From positions 1 to 25,448 of the forward strand of contig CAMLKN010000005.1 in NCBI GenBank assembly GCA_946480655.1: a stretch of 25,448 nt of DNA. The letters run 5' to 3'. Source of the DNA: an uncultured Devosia sp. Lineage in GTDB: Bacteria; Pseudomonadota; Alphaproteobacteria; Rhizobiales; Devosiaceae. Below the pieces are notes generated by a model that worked only from the letters and a program-made list of their open reading frames with translations, was not told the origin of the DNA and ran no database searches. This document shows positions 16,568-24,017 of this stretch, one piece after another (position 1 is the stretch's first letter; each line of letters opens with the position of its first letter). The position numbers and the translations under genes are program-made.

Positions 16568-17841
16568 TCCAGCGTTCCCTGACCCTGTTTGCGGGCCTGT
16601 TCGTGCTGATCCTGGCCATCGGCTGGGCCTTGGGCATGCCGTTCACGAGCTCCCGGCTCATCGAGGCGGCCGCCTATGCGCTGATCGCGCTGGGCCTCAA
16701 CATCCAGTGGGGCTATGGCGGGCTGTTCAACTTCGGCATCATGGGCTTCCTGATGCTGGGCGGCTTTGCCGTGACCTTCATTTCCTATCCCGTCAATGCG
16801 CAGTTCTGGGGCTCCGATGGGCCGTGGATGCTGGGGCGGGCCCTGCTCGCCTTCGGTGCCGGCGCGCTGCTGGTCATCGGCGCCCGACAGAGCGGCCGCA
16901 TCGGCGTCACCGGCCGGTGGAAGACGGTGCTGACCGTGGTGGCCTGGTTCGCCGCCTATTGCATCTACCGCAGCCAGATCGATCCCGCGGCGGCCTATAT
17001 CGAGGCCAATGCCGGCTTCGTCGGCGGGCTGGGCGCCCACCCCGTTCTGGGCTGGCTGTTCGGCGGCGTTCTGGCAGCCGTGGTCGCCTATATCGTGGGC
17101 AAGGTCGCCCTGGGCCTGCGGACCGATTACCTGGCCATTGCCACGATCGGCATTTCCGAAATCATCCGGGCGCTGATCAAGAACATGGACTGGCTGACCC
17201 GCGGCACGCTGACCGTTTCGCCCATTCCGTGGCCGACCCCCTTGCCGCAGGAGCTCAATCCGGCCAATCCGTCCTCGGCCCTGCTGCAGGCGCGCGGCTT
17301 CTACCTGCTGCTGGCGCTGGTGGTGCTGGCCCTGGCGCTGTGGCTGATTTCGCGCGCCTATTCCGGCCCCTGGGGCCGCATGATGCGCGCCATCCGCGAC
17401 AATCACATCGCGGCGGCTTCCATGGGCAAGAATGTCACCGCCCGCCAGCTCGAAATCTTCGTGTTCGGCTCGGTGCTGATGGGCATTGGCGGCGCGATGC
17501 TCGTGAGCTTCGTGCAGATCTATGATCCATCGAGCTACCAGCCGATCAACCACACCTTCCTGATCTGGGTGATGATCATCGTGGGCGGCGCCGGCAATAA
17601 TTGGGGCGCCATGTTCGGCGCCATCCTGATCTGGCTGGTCTGGGTCATTTCCGAGCCACTGTCCAAACTGATCTTCGACTATGTCAGCCTGTGGTCGACC
17701 AATATCGGCTGGGGCGCCATTCCCGAGATCGAATCGCGCTCGGCGCAGATGCGCGTCTTCGTGCTGGGCCTCGTCATCACCGTCGCGCTGAGATTTGCCC
17801 CCAAGGGGCTGATCCCGGAAGTGGTCAAGCGCGAGGGATAG
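16564..17841 (+). CDS. livM: Branched-chain amino-acid ABC transporter, permease LivM
   Basis: The partner permease, 425 residues, longer than LivH as is usual. It shows the LivM hallmarks LNIQWGYGGLFNFG, RTDYLAIATIGISEIIRAL, the coupling segment GRMMRAIRDNHIAAASMGKN, and MGIGGAMLVSFVQIYDP...WVMIIVGGAGNNWGA. There are about nine to ten hydrophobic helices. An inserted stretch with TM-like character (about residues 95-150, GARQSGRIGVTGRWKTVLTV and following) makes it larger than the shortest family members. The ATG at 16564 overlaps the livH stop by 4 bases. The stop codon at 17839-17841 abuts the end of the convergent tetR gene with no gap, and no terminator is visible between them. Confidence 0.96.
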   Translation: MIQRSLTLFAGLFVLILAIGWALGMPFTSSRLIEAAAYALIALGLNIQWGYGGLFNFGIMGFLMLGGFAVTFISYPVNAQFWGSDGPWMLGRALLAFGAGALLVIGARQSGRIGVTGRWKTVLTVVAWFAAYCIYRSQIDPAAAYIEANAGFVGGLGAHPVLGWLFGGVLAAVVAYIVGKVALGLRTDYLAIATIGISEIIRALIKNMDWLTRGTLTVSPIPWPTPLPQELNPANPSSALLQARGFYLLLALVVLALALWLISRAYSGPWGRMMRAIRDNHIAAASMGKNVTARQLEIFVFGSVLMGIGGAMLVSFVQIYDPSSYQPINHTFLIWVMIIVGGAGNNWGAMFGAILIWLVWVISEPLSKLIFDYVSLWSTNIGWGAIPEIESRSAQMRVFVLGLVITVALRFAPKGLIPEVVKREG

Positions 17842-18492
17842 CTAGGCGATACTTTGCAGCAATGCGGTCGCGGCCCGCTTGAGATCACGGCCGACATCGA
17901 TACGCATATGTGCAAATTCGGGGCGGGACAGAACGGCGACGCCCGCCGGCGGGGGATGAGCCCCCGGCCACATGCCTGCCACGAGCGAGCCGATCATGGC
18001 GATGGCCCAGCCGCAGTCGGCAGGGCTGGCTGTCGGCAGGCGCGCCGAGACGGCGGAGACGATGCGGGCATTCTGGTTCGCCATCTGCGTCTTGGTATCG
18101 GCGATGGTGGCTTCCGACACATTCTGCTCCAGCGTGCTGGCCAGAATGGAGATCAGCGCGCAACAGCGCGGGCGCGCCATGAAGCAATGGGTGATGGCCT
18201 CGGCCAGTGCTTCGCTGTTGCCGAGCGGGACAGCCTGCATCGCCTCGACGGCAGCATCGATCAGGGCGGTGAACTCAGCCAGGAAGAGCTCGAGCAGGAC
18301 CTGCTCGCGGCTTTCGAAATAGCGGTAGACATTGGACTTGGTGAAGCCGGCCTTGGCGGCGATGGCGTTCAGGCCGGCGCCTTGCGGACCTTGCGAGTCA
18401 AAGAGTTCAGCCGCCGCCGCGAGCAGTTGTTCGCGGCGGAGGTTGATTTCTTCGGGCTTGCGGGCCCGCTGAAAAACTGGCGCAGCACTCAT
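17842..18492 (-). CDS. TetR-family transcriptional regulator
   Basis: A 216-residue regulator. Residues about 18-64 form the TetR DNA-binding helix-turn-helix (LLAAAAELFDSQG...LNAIAAKAGFTKSNVYRYFES); the rest is a helical ligand-binding and dimer domain with several cysteines (PRCCALISI). It is encoded downstream of a short-chain dehydrogenase on the same strand with 9 bases between them, so both are probably made from one message. The best operator candidates are the two near-palindromes in the dehydrogenase promoter (19450-19464 and 19472-19486). That would make the operon self-repressing, with a substrate of the dehydrogenase or a related compound as a possible inducer. The ligand is unknown. 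The gene ends exactly next to livM. Confidence 0.92.
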   Translation of the reverse strand: MSAAPVFQRARKPEEINLRREQLLAAAAELFDSQGPQGAGLNAIAAKAGFTKSNVYRYFESREQVLLELFLAEFTALIDAAVEAMQAVPLGNSEALAEAITHCFMARPRCCALISILASTLEQNVSEATIADTKTQMANQNARIVSAVSARLPTASPADCGWAIAMIGSLVAGMWPGAHPPPAGVAVLSRPEFAHMRIDVGRDLKRAATALLQSIA

Positions 18493-18501
18493 CCGTCCAA
18501 T

Positions 18502-19431
18502 CTATGCCGGGACGGCAGCGCGAGGAAAGCTCACCCCGGACAGTTCCTCCGAAATATCCCACAGCCGGCGGGCCACGGCCTTATCGAGCGCAGCCTCCGG
18601 GGTCCGGGCCACGCCAACCCTGCCGCGGATCTCCTGCATGCCCTTTGGGCCATAGTAGCCGCCTCCAACAGCGTCGGGTGCCGTCGCTGCGAACAGGGTC
18701 GGCAGGGCGGCCTGCGCCACGGGGGCGAACAGGAACGACATGTAGCGCCGCACATAGGCCGCCGGGCTCGTCGCGCCCATGCCGTTGACGATCAGGTCGG
18801 TGCGCGCGATGCCCGGATGCGCCACCGTGCTGGTGACGCCCCAGCCATGGCTTGCGCTCCGGCGCTGCAGCTCGAAACCGAACATCAGGCAGGCCAGCTT
18901 GCTCTGGCTGTAAGCGGCCATGGGCCGGTAGTGTTCCGACTGCAGGTTGGAGAAGTCGATTGCGCCCTGCCGGGCCGCGACGCTGGACAGCGACACGACG
19001 CGGGCGCTGCGCGACGCCGCCAGCGCCGGCATCAGGCGTGCCGTCAGCGCAAAATGGCTCAGATAGTTGGTGCCGAACTGCAGCTCGAACCCGTCGCTGG
19101 TGGTCTGGCGCGTCGGGGGTGTCATGACGCCGGCATTGTTCACCAGGATGTCGATGGGCCTGCCGGCGTCATTGAGGCGGTCGCCGAAGGCGGCGACCGA
19201 GGCAAGACTGCCCAGGTCGACTTTTTCAAAGGCGATATCGGCCCCGGGGGCTGTGGCTCGGATGCCCTTGAGCGCTTCCGAGCCCTTGCCGGCATTGCGA
19301 CCAACGAGGATGACGCGGGCGCCGTGTTCGGCGAGCATTCGGGCAGTCTCGTAGCCGAGACCGCCCGTGGCGCCGGTGACAACAGCGGTCTTGCCGGAAA
19401 GGTCGGGAATATCGTGTTCGGAATAGGTCAT
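18502..19431 (-). CDS. Short-chain dehydrogenase/reductase (retinol-dehydrogenase-like)
   Basis: A 309-residue NAD(P)-dependent oxidoreductase of the SDR family. The Rossmann motif TGATGGLG (19-26), NNAG (98-101), Asn122, a catalytic Ser in SLSS (about 148-150) and Tyr174-x3-Lys178 (YSQSK) are all present. The C-terminal part (VAHPGIARTDL, GGGYYGPKGMQEIRG) resembles the retinol-dehydrogenase/WWOX-like SDRs often annotated simply as oxidoreductases. The substrate cannot be predicted. ATG 19431 is chosen because AAGGA lies 8 bases upstream; ATG 19440 would leave no room for a ribosome site. Promoter and TetR-type operators lie directly upstream, and tetR follows by 9 bases. Confidence 0.92.
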   Translation of the reverse strand: MTYSEHDIPDLSGKTAVVTGATGGLGYETARMLAEHGARVILVGRNAGKGSEALKGIRATAPGADIAFEKVDLGSLASVAAFGDRLNDAGRPIDILVNNAGVMTPPTRQTTSDGFELQFGTNYLSHFALTARLMPALAASRSARVVSLSSVAARQGAIDFSNLQSEHYRPMAAYSQSKLACLMFGFELQRRSASHGWGVTSTVAHPGIARTDLIVNGMGATSPAAYVRRYMSFLFAPVAQAALPTLFAATAPDAVGGGYYGPKGMQEIRGRVGVARTPEAALDKAVARRLWDISEELSGVSFPRAAVPA

Positions 19432-19449
19432 GAGATTCATCCTTGATAA

Positions 19450-19486
19450 GAAACCAGTGGTCTCTAAATAAGAGAACAGTGGTCCT
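19450..19486. promoter_or_regulatory. Pair of candidate TetR operators
   Basis: GAAACCAGTGGTCTC (19450-19464) is a 15-bp near-perfect palindrome (6 of 7 arm pairs) placed just after the -10. A related copy with the core ACAGTGGTC lies 22 bp away (19472-19486) in the -35/-10 spacer. The two 22-bp units match at about 16 positions. Equal spacing of two turns of DNA and placement over the promoter fit repression by the operon's own TetR protein. Confidence 0.62.
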
Positions 19487-19493
19487 TAGTCAA
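19465..19493 (-). promoter_or_regulatory. Sigma-70-type promoter of the SDR-tetR operon
   Basis: Read on the minus strand: TTGACT (19493-19488), 17 bases of spacing, TATTTA (19470-19465). Position and spacing are right for the dehydrogenase ATG about 34 bases beyond the -10. Confidence 0.68.
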
Positions 19494-19578
19494 GGAAGCC
19501 CGCAAAGTGCGTGTTTCGTCTCCTGCTCGACCACTGCGGACCGGGGCTGATACCGGATGTGGTTGAGAGGACCGGGCT

Positions 19579-19621
19579 GTCCAGTTGTTGCATTTTGTCC
19601 AGATATGGACTATTTGTGGAC
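19579..19621 (+). promoter_or_regulatory. Promoter and operator half-sites of the Xre-RES module
   Basis: TTGCAT (19588-19593), 17 bases, TATTTG (19611-19616) form a plausible promoter. Its spacer holds the perfect inverted repeat GTCCA-GATA-TGGAC (19597-19610). Further half-sites GTCCA (19579-19583) and TGGAC (19617-19621) flank it, giving four in 43 bases. This is the expected layout for auto-regulation by the helix-turn-helix antitoxin. Confidence 0.6.
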
Positions 19622-19646
19622 CAGACAGATGCAAGAGGCGGATGAC

Positions 19647-20177
19647 ATGAGCGGGGGTCTTTCCGAAATCGGCCAGGCGGGGTTTGCCGGCGCGGCGATG
19701 CCGGTCGATGCCACGCGCTTCGATCCGGCCAATCGCCGCCGCCTCAGTGCCCCGGCCCTGCGCACCTTCGCCGCCATTGCCGATCTGTGGGGGTTGAGCG
19801 AGGAGCAGCGCCGGCTGGTGCTGGGCTATCCGTCGCGCTCGACCTATCACAGCTGGATGAAGCAGGCCCGCGAACATGGCACGGTGACACTCGATGTCGA
19901 CGTGCTGATGCGGCTGTCGGCCGTTTTCGGCATCCATCAGGCGCTGGGCGTGCTGTTCGGCAATGAAGGCGAAGGACGGGCCTGGCTCACCGGGCCGCAT
20001 GATGCGCCGGTGTTTGGCGGCCAGCCGCCGCAGGCGCTGGTCACGGCGGGCACGCTGGATGGCCTGATGCTGGTACGGCGGTTTCTCGATGCCGCACGCG
20101 GCGGGCTCTACATGCCGCCCAATGCCATCGACCAGGGTTTTTCGCCGACGCGCGACGAGGATATCGTGTGGCGGTGA
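19647..20177 (+). CDS. Antitoxin of Xre/MbcA/ParS type (DUF2384) paired with RES toxin
   Basis: A 176-residue protein with an Xre/MbcA-like helix-turn-helix region (about 35-70: LRTFAAIADLWGLSEEQRRL and LGYPSRSTYHSWM) followed by the DUF2384 toxin-binding part (VLMRLSAVFGIHQALGVLFG ... GLYMPPNAIDQG). By family it neutralises the RES toxin encoded next and represses the shared promoter. ATG 19647 is preferred because GAGGCGG precedes it and because the promoter places the transcript start near 19620; ATGs at 19602 and 19629 are in frame but too close to or inside the promoter. It overlaps the toxin gene by 10 bases, so the two are coupled. Confidence 0.87.
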   Translation: MSGGLSEIGQAGFAGAAMPVDATRFDPANRRRLSAPALRTFAAIADLWGLSEEQRRLVLGYPSRSTYHSWMKQAREHGTVTLDVDVLMRLSAVFGIHQALGVLFGNEGEGRAWLTGPHDAPVFGGQPPQALVTAGTLDGLMLVRRFLDAARGGLYMPPNAIDQGFSPTRDEDIVWR

Positions 20178-20842
20178 GCGACGCCTATGCCCCGGCCCCG
20201 CAACCGAGCCACCGGCTGATCCCCTCGCAGTTCCCGCCCATCGGGCTGTTCGACACGGTCAGCCGCGCCGCCGATCTCGAGGCCGTCATGGAGCTGGCCG
20301 GCTGGACCAATGACCGGCTGGTGGCGGAGCGCCTCGCACGGCTGCCACAGTCCGAGTGGGTCTATGGCCGGCCCAATGCCTCGATCGTCATGGCTGCTTT
20401 CCTGCATGCCCCGCCGATGGGCGCGCGCTTCTCCGGGCCAGACCTCGGGGCCTGGTACGGGGCGGCGCGCATCGAAACCGCCATAGCCGAAGTGGCGCAC
20501 CACCTGCGGCGCGAAACGTTCGCGCGGCGCCAAAGCGAAGCGACGCGGCGATACCGGTGCTATCGTGCCGCCCTGGCCGGAAGTTATGTCGATCTGCGCG
20601 GCGCGACAGGCGCGGAATGGGCCTCCGGGGACGACTATGCCGCGAGCCAGGCCTATGGTGAAGCCAGGCGTGCGGCGGGCGATGACGGCCTGATCTATGA
20701 CAGTCGACGCCATGCGGGCGGCATCGCCATCTGCGCCTATCGCCCGCGCAAGATCGGCAATGTGGTCCAGGCCGAGCACCTGTCGATCCGCGTCCGCACC
20801 GATGCAGCCACCATCGTGGTCGAGCGGCTGGCATCGGACTAG
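20168..20842 (+). CDS. RES-domain toxin (putative NAD+-degrading enzyme)
   Basis: A 224-residue RES-family protein. Family residues are visible in order: Arg87 in ARFSGPDLGAWYGA with Tyr97, Glu108 in ETAIAEVAHHLRRE, and Ser179 in GLIYDSRRHAGGIAI. RES toxins such as MbcT and ParT consume NAD+ or ADP-ribosylate a target and arrest growth unless bound by the MbcA/ParS-type antitoxin. GTG 20168 lies 7 bases after GAGG (20157-20160) and overlaps the antitoxin gene by 10 bases; GTG 20174 (GTGA overlap) is an alternative. The stop codon shares the CTAG 20839-20842 with the stop of the convergent methyltransferase gene. No inactivating change is seen. Confidence 0.88.
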   Translation: MAVSDAYAPAPQPSHRLIPSQFPPIGLFDTVSRAADLEAVMELAGWTNDRLVAERLARLPQSEWVYGRPNASIVMAAFLHAPPMGARFSGPDLGAWYGAARIETAIAEVAHHLRRETFARRQSEATRRYRCYRAALAGSYVDLRGATGAEWASGDDYAASQAYGEARRAAGDDGLIYDSRRHAGGIAICAYRPRKIGNVVQAEHLSIRVRTDAATIVVERLASD

Positions 20843-21423
20843 GTCCTCGCCGTCACCCACAGCCATTGCGTCGGCCGGGCATCATATCCTGTGCCCGGCT
20901 GTTGCTCGATCAGCGGATGGTCCCAGCCGGCAGCCTCGTATATCTGGGCCAGCATCTCCGGCGAAGGGTAGTTGAAGTAGCGGCCCAATCTGTCGCGGCC
21001 CTCGCCGGAGCCGGCCTTGAAACTCGCCACAAATACGCCGCCGGGACGCAGGGCGGCGTGGATGCGCGCCAGGACCGCCGGCAGGCTCGCTGCCGGTTCG
21101 TGCAACAGGCTCGCACAAGCCCAGATGCCATCATAGGCCTGCTCGGCATCAAGGTCGACGAACCGTAGCACCCGCACTGTGCGGCCCAGCCGGCGCTCGG
21201 CTTCGGCCGCCAGCTGGGGCGAGCCGTCGGTCGGGTCGACGTCGAAGCCCTCCGCCAGCATCTGCAGGGAATCCCGGCCATTGCCGCAGCCCAGCTCCAG
21301 GATGCGGGCCCTGGCCGGAAGGGCTGCGAGGAAGCCGGACAGCCGGGCCGTGGGGCCCTCGACGTGCCTGGCATATTCCGCCGCGTTGCGGGCATAGAAG
21401 TCGAGGGTCTGCTCGTCGCTCAT
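20839..21423 (-). CDS. Class I SAM-dependent methyltransferase
   Basis: A 194-residue soluble methyltransferase. Motif I is ILELGCGNGRDSLQM (about 41-55), followed by the acidic strand FDVDPTDGSP, the motif with Asp of the Rossmann fold (AYDGIWACASLLHEP) and the post-motif LRPGGVFVASFKAGSGEGRD. The substrate is not evident. A C-terminal segment (GRYFNYPSPEMLAQIYEAAGW) is common in the Methyltransf_11/25-type small-molecule enzymes. Its 3' end overlaps that of the RES toxin gene by 4 bases. The livJ terminator lies just upstream, so it either has its own weak promoter or depends on read-through. Confidence 0.86.
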   Translation of the reverse strand: MSDEQTLDFYARNAAEYARHVEGPTARLSGFLAALPARARILELGCGNGRDSLQMLAEGFDVDPTDGSPQLAAEAERRLGRTVRVLRFVDLDAEQAYDGIWACASLLHEPAASLPAVLARIHAALRPGGVFVASFKAGSGEGRDRLGRYFNYPSPEMLAQIYEAAGWDHPLIEQQPGTGYDARPTQWLWVTART

Positions 21424-21431
21424 CCGCGGTC

Positions 21432-21465
21432 ACCAAGAAAGAAGGCCCGGGATCGCTCCCGGGCC
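21432..21465 (-). terminator. Intrinsic terminator of the Liv-type binding-protein gene
   Basis: On the minus strand a perfect 9-bp stem GGCCCGGGA/TCCCGGGCC (21465-21457 with 21452-21444) closes on GCGA and is followed by TTCTTTCTT. It lies 26 bases past the stop codon of the binding-protein gene. Confidence 0.83.
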
Positions 21466-21491
21466 CTGTTCCATTGAAGCGAAGCCGATCC

Positions 21492-22694
21492 TTACTGGAT
21501 CAGGCCCTTCTCGACGAAGGTGCCGCCTTCGACGGCCAGTTCGACGATGATGCCGTCCACGTCGCCGGCTTCGTCGAAGTCCAGAGCACCGCCGGCGCCC
21601 TCATAGTCGATGTCGGTGCCAGCTGCGATCAGCTCGACAGCCTTGGACCATTCGCCGGGAAGGATCTTCTCGCCGGGGGCGGAAGCAACTTCGCGCAGCG
21701 CGGCGGCAATGCCGGCGCGGTCGGTGGAGCCGGCCTTCTGGATGGCCAGGGCCATCAGGAAGGCCGCGTCATAGGCCTGCGGGGCATAGGTGGCATTGGC
21801 CACGAAGCCATCGCTGGTGAAGGCATTGTAGATGTCGACGGCCTCGCCCGACGGTGCGCCGGCGCGGGTAGCGATCAGGCCTTCCACGGCAGCGGCGTCG
21901 ATGCCCGAAAGCAGGTCGTCGCCCACCATGCCGTCACCGCCGACATAGGTGGTGAAGTTGCCCGATTCGACGGCCTGGCGCAGGATGGTGTTGCCCGAGG
22001 CATTGGCATAGGCCAGCACGACCAGGTTCTGCGAGGCGGTCAGGTTGCCCAGTTCGGCGCGGTAGTCGGCCTTGCCTTCTTCATGGGCGACATTGGCGGC
22101 CACGGTGCCGCCGCCGGCGGTGTAGGCGGCCGAGAGCGCATCGGCAAAGCCCTTGCCGTAGTCGTTGTTGACATAGGTGATGGCGATGTCGTTGACGCCC
22201 TTGGCCAGCAACAGTTCGGCCAGCTTGACGCCCTGGAGCGCGTCCGACGGGGTGGTGCGATAGACCAGGTCGTTGTCTTCCAGCGTCGTCAGGGCCGGAG
22301 CCGACGATGCGGGGGAGATGAACACCACGCCGCCCGACAGGCCCGAGCCGTTGAAGGCGCCGATGGTCTCGCCGGTGCAGAGCGCGCCGACCACGCCAAC
22401 CACGTTGTCGGTATTGATCAGCTTGTCGGCCGCGGCAGCCGCGGCGGTCGCGTCGCAGGCACCGTCGGCGGAGATGATCTTGAGCTCGCCGCCCAGGATG
22501 CCGCCCTGCTCGTTGACCTGCTTCACCACTAGTTCGGCACCGGCAAAGATGGGCGGGGTCAGCGACTCGATGGGGCCGGTAAAGCCGCCGATGAAGCCGA
22601 TCGTGGCGCCCGCATCCTGTGCGATGGCGGGGGCGGCGACGGCCAGGGTCGAAGCGGCAACGGCCAGGGTCAGGGTCTTCTTGAGATTGTGCAT
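21492..22694 (-). CDS. Branched-chain amino-acid ABC transporter, periplasmic substrate-binding protein (LivJ/LivK type)
   Basis: A 400-residue periplasmic binding protein of type I fold. A signal peptide is clear (KKTLTLAVAASTLAVAAPAIA, cut before QD at about 25). The mature part shows the family pattern: IGFIGGFTGPIESLTPPIFAGAELVVKQVN, the SADGACDATAAAAAADKLI stretch, FISPASSAPALT, and YVNNDYGKGFADAL. It is the likely ligand-delivery protein for LivHMGF, which has no binding protein inside its own operon, although it lies 3.6 kb away on the other strand. GAGAGGGA lies 5 bases before the ATG. A structured leader at 22744-22804 may control it, and an intrinsic terminator follows. Confidence 0.93.
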   Translation of the reverse strand: MHNLKKTLTLAVAASTLAVAAPAIAQDAGATIGFIGGFTGPIESLTPPIFAGAELVVKQVNEQGGILGGELKIISADGACDATAAAAAADKLINTDNVVGVVGALCTGETIGAFNGSGLSGGVVFISPASSAPALTTLEDNDLVYRTTPSDALQGVKLAELLLAKGVNDIAITYVNNDYGKGFADALSAAYTAGGGTVAANVAHEEGKADYRAELGNLTASQNLVVLAYANASGNTILRQAVESGNFTTYVGGDGMVGDDLLSGIDAAAVEGLIATRAGAPSGEAVDIYNAFTSDGFVANATYAPQAYDAAFLMALAIQKAGSTDRAGIAAALREVASAPGEKILPGEWSKAVELIAAGTDIDYEGAGGALDFDEAGDVDGIIVELAVEGGTFVEKGLIQ

Positions 22695-22743
22695 TGACGT
22701 CCCTCTCTTGGGTCGCTCCGCCGGGAGGCCCTTACCCGGGCCA

Positions 22744-22804
22744 GTCTTGCCGCGCGGGGCGACGCGATAAAGGGGGCGCTACCCAGCGCCCCGCTGGGCA
22801 AGAC
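22744..22804 (-). promoter_or_regulatory. Structured leader with two mutually exclusive hairpins upstream of the Liv binding-protein gene
   Basis: GTCTTGCC (22744-22751) pairs with GGCAAGAC (22797-22804), and inside it GCGGGGCG (22754-22761) pairs with CGCCCCGC (22787-22794). This makes an 18-bp stem with a 2-base internal mismatch and a 25-base loop. A second hairpin, GGGGCGCT-ACCC-AGCGCCCC (22773-22792), uses part of the same right arm. On the minus strand it is followed by CTTTA, so it looks terminator-like. The two cannot form together. It sits about 50 bases before the ATG of the binding-protein gene. Confidence 0.5.
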
Positions 22805-22838
22805 ATTGGCATATCGGAATGGGGGAGTCACCTTGTAT

Positions 22839-22852
22839 TGATTGGCAAATCA
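22839..22852. promoter_or_regulatory. Inverted repeat between the divergent binding-protein genes
   Basis: TGATT-GGCA-AATCA is a perfect 5-bp-arm inverted repeat in the AT-richer centre of the divergent interval 22695-22913. It could be an operator for either gene. No regulator is implied by the sequence. Confidence 0.35.
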
Positions 22853-22913
22853 GGGCCTCGCCGCTGTTGCTTAACGGCGCCGGTTTTCGCATAGAGTGAG
22901 GAGCTTGCAAGGG

Positions 22914-23963
22914 ATGGACCGCTTGATGACTGGACGGCTGATGAGCGCGGTGGCGCTGCTGCTGGCGGTCCTGCTGCCCGCCCCGGCGTCTGCCCAGATC
23001 ACCGTGCTGGACCAGGCCCAGGACGCGACCGTCGCGCCAGCGGGCGAAGCCGACGCGCCGCCCCCCGCCCCCTGCGGCACCCAGCCCATATCCATAGCCC
23101 GGATGGGCTGGCCCTCGGCCGAACTGCTGGCCGAGATCCACGCGCGGCTCCTGGCACAGAATTTCGGTTGCGAGGTCCAGGTCATCCCCGGCGACCTGGC
23201 GGCCTCGGCATCGTCCATGGGGTCCACCGGCCAGCCCGCAGTGGTGCCGGAAATGTGGGTCACCCGCATTGCCGATGTCTGGAATGCCGGCATCGAGGCC
23301 CAGATGCTGCGGCCGGCTGCGCCCACCTATGTCGAGAGCCAGTTCGAGGGCTGGTTCATTCCCGACTATGTCGCGGCAGCCCAGCCGGACCTGGTCGCCG
23401 CTGCCGGGCTGGCGGCGGCCCTTCCGGTGGTCAATGGCGGCACCAGGGTGCGCTTCATCTCCTGCCCGCCGGACTGGGCCTGCGCGCTGATCAACCGGAA
23501 CCTGGTTGCCGCCCATGGCATCGGGGGCATGGTGGAGATTGTCGAGCCCGCCAACCGCTTCGAGATGGACACACTCATCGCCGAGGCCGTCAGCCGCAGC
23601 GAGCCCATCGTCTTCTACTACTGGCAACCCAATGCCGTCCTGGCGCAATTCAACTTCGTACCCCTCGACATGGGCGCTTTTGACGAAGAAGCCGCCAAGT
23701 GCCTGGCGCGCCTCAGCTGCCCGACGCCCGCGCCCAGCGCCTTCGTGTCCGAAACCGTGGTCACCGCCCTCAGCGAATGGGTGTTTTCCGAGGCCCCCGC
23801 AATCGCGGGATACTTTCAGCGCGCCAGCCTGCCGCTCTCGGAGATGAATGCCCTGATGGCCCAGCTCAGCGAGGCCGGGGCGACGGCCCAGATCGTGGCC
23901 GATCGCTTTGTGGCGGAGCGATCCGAGCTGTGGCTGCCCTGGGTGGGGACCAGCAGGCCCTAA
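22914..23963 (+). CDS. Glycine-betaine-type ABC transporter substrate-binding protein (OpuAC/ProX-like), first copy
   Basis: A 349-residue exported protein. The signal peptide spans about 1-27 (LMSAVALLLAVLLPAPASA) and is followed by a short Ala/Pro-rich linker. The binding domain has the OpuAC pattern: ISIARMGWPSAELLAEIHARL, GCEVQVIPGD, a VVPEMWVTRI segment, EGWFIPDYV, CPPDWAC and PIVFYYWQPNAVL. In this family aromatic residues form a cage around a quaternary amine such as glycine betaine or choline. Trp, Tyr and Phe are present in the expected segments, but the ligand cannot be assigned. ATG 22914 follows GAGGAG (22898-22903) by 10 bases; ATG 22926 is possible and fits a promoter-like TTGCTT/CATAGA pair better. 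It is a clear paralogue of the next gene. Confidence 0.88.
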   Translation: MDRLMTGRLMSAVALLLAVLLPAPASAQITVLDQAQDATVAPAGEADAPPPAPCGTQPISIARMGWPSAELLAEIHARLLAQNFGCEVQVIPGDLAASASSMGSTGQPAVVPEMWVTRIADVWNAGIEAQMLRPAAPTYVESQFEGWFIPDYVAAAQPDLVAAAGLAAALPVVNGGTRVRFISCPPDWACALINRNLVAAHGIGGMVEIVEPANRFEMDTLIAEAVSRSEPIVFYYWQPNAVLAQFNFVPLDMGAFDEEAAKCLARLSCPTPAPSAFVSETVVTALSEWVFSEAPAIAGYFQRASLPLSEMNALMAQLSEAGATAQIVADRFVAERSELWLPWVGTSRP

Positions 23964-23988
23964 CCCGCCGGAAAACGTACATTCTTGT

Positions 23989-24017
23989 GGCCGCATGGTG
24001 GCGGACAATATTTTTTT
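23989..24017 (+). terminator. Weak intrinsic terminator candidate after first OpuAC-like gene
   Basis: CCGC (23991-23994) pairs with GCGG (24001-24004) around a 6-base loop, followed by ACAATA and seven T residues (24011-24017). The stem is short and the T-run is separated from it. An alternative longer-range pairing of CCGCC (23965-23969) with GGCGG (24000-24004) exists. Confidence 0.3.

Noticed and set aside
17854..19446. 530-codon plus-strand frame opposite tetR and the dehydrogenase
   Set aside because: Antisense to two genes with complete family motifs; the translation has no domain.
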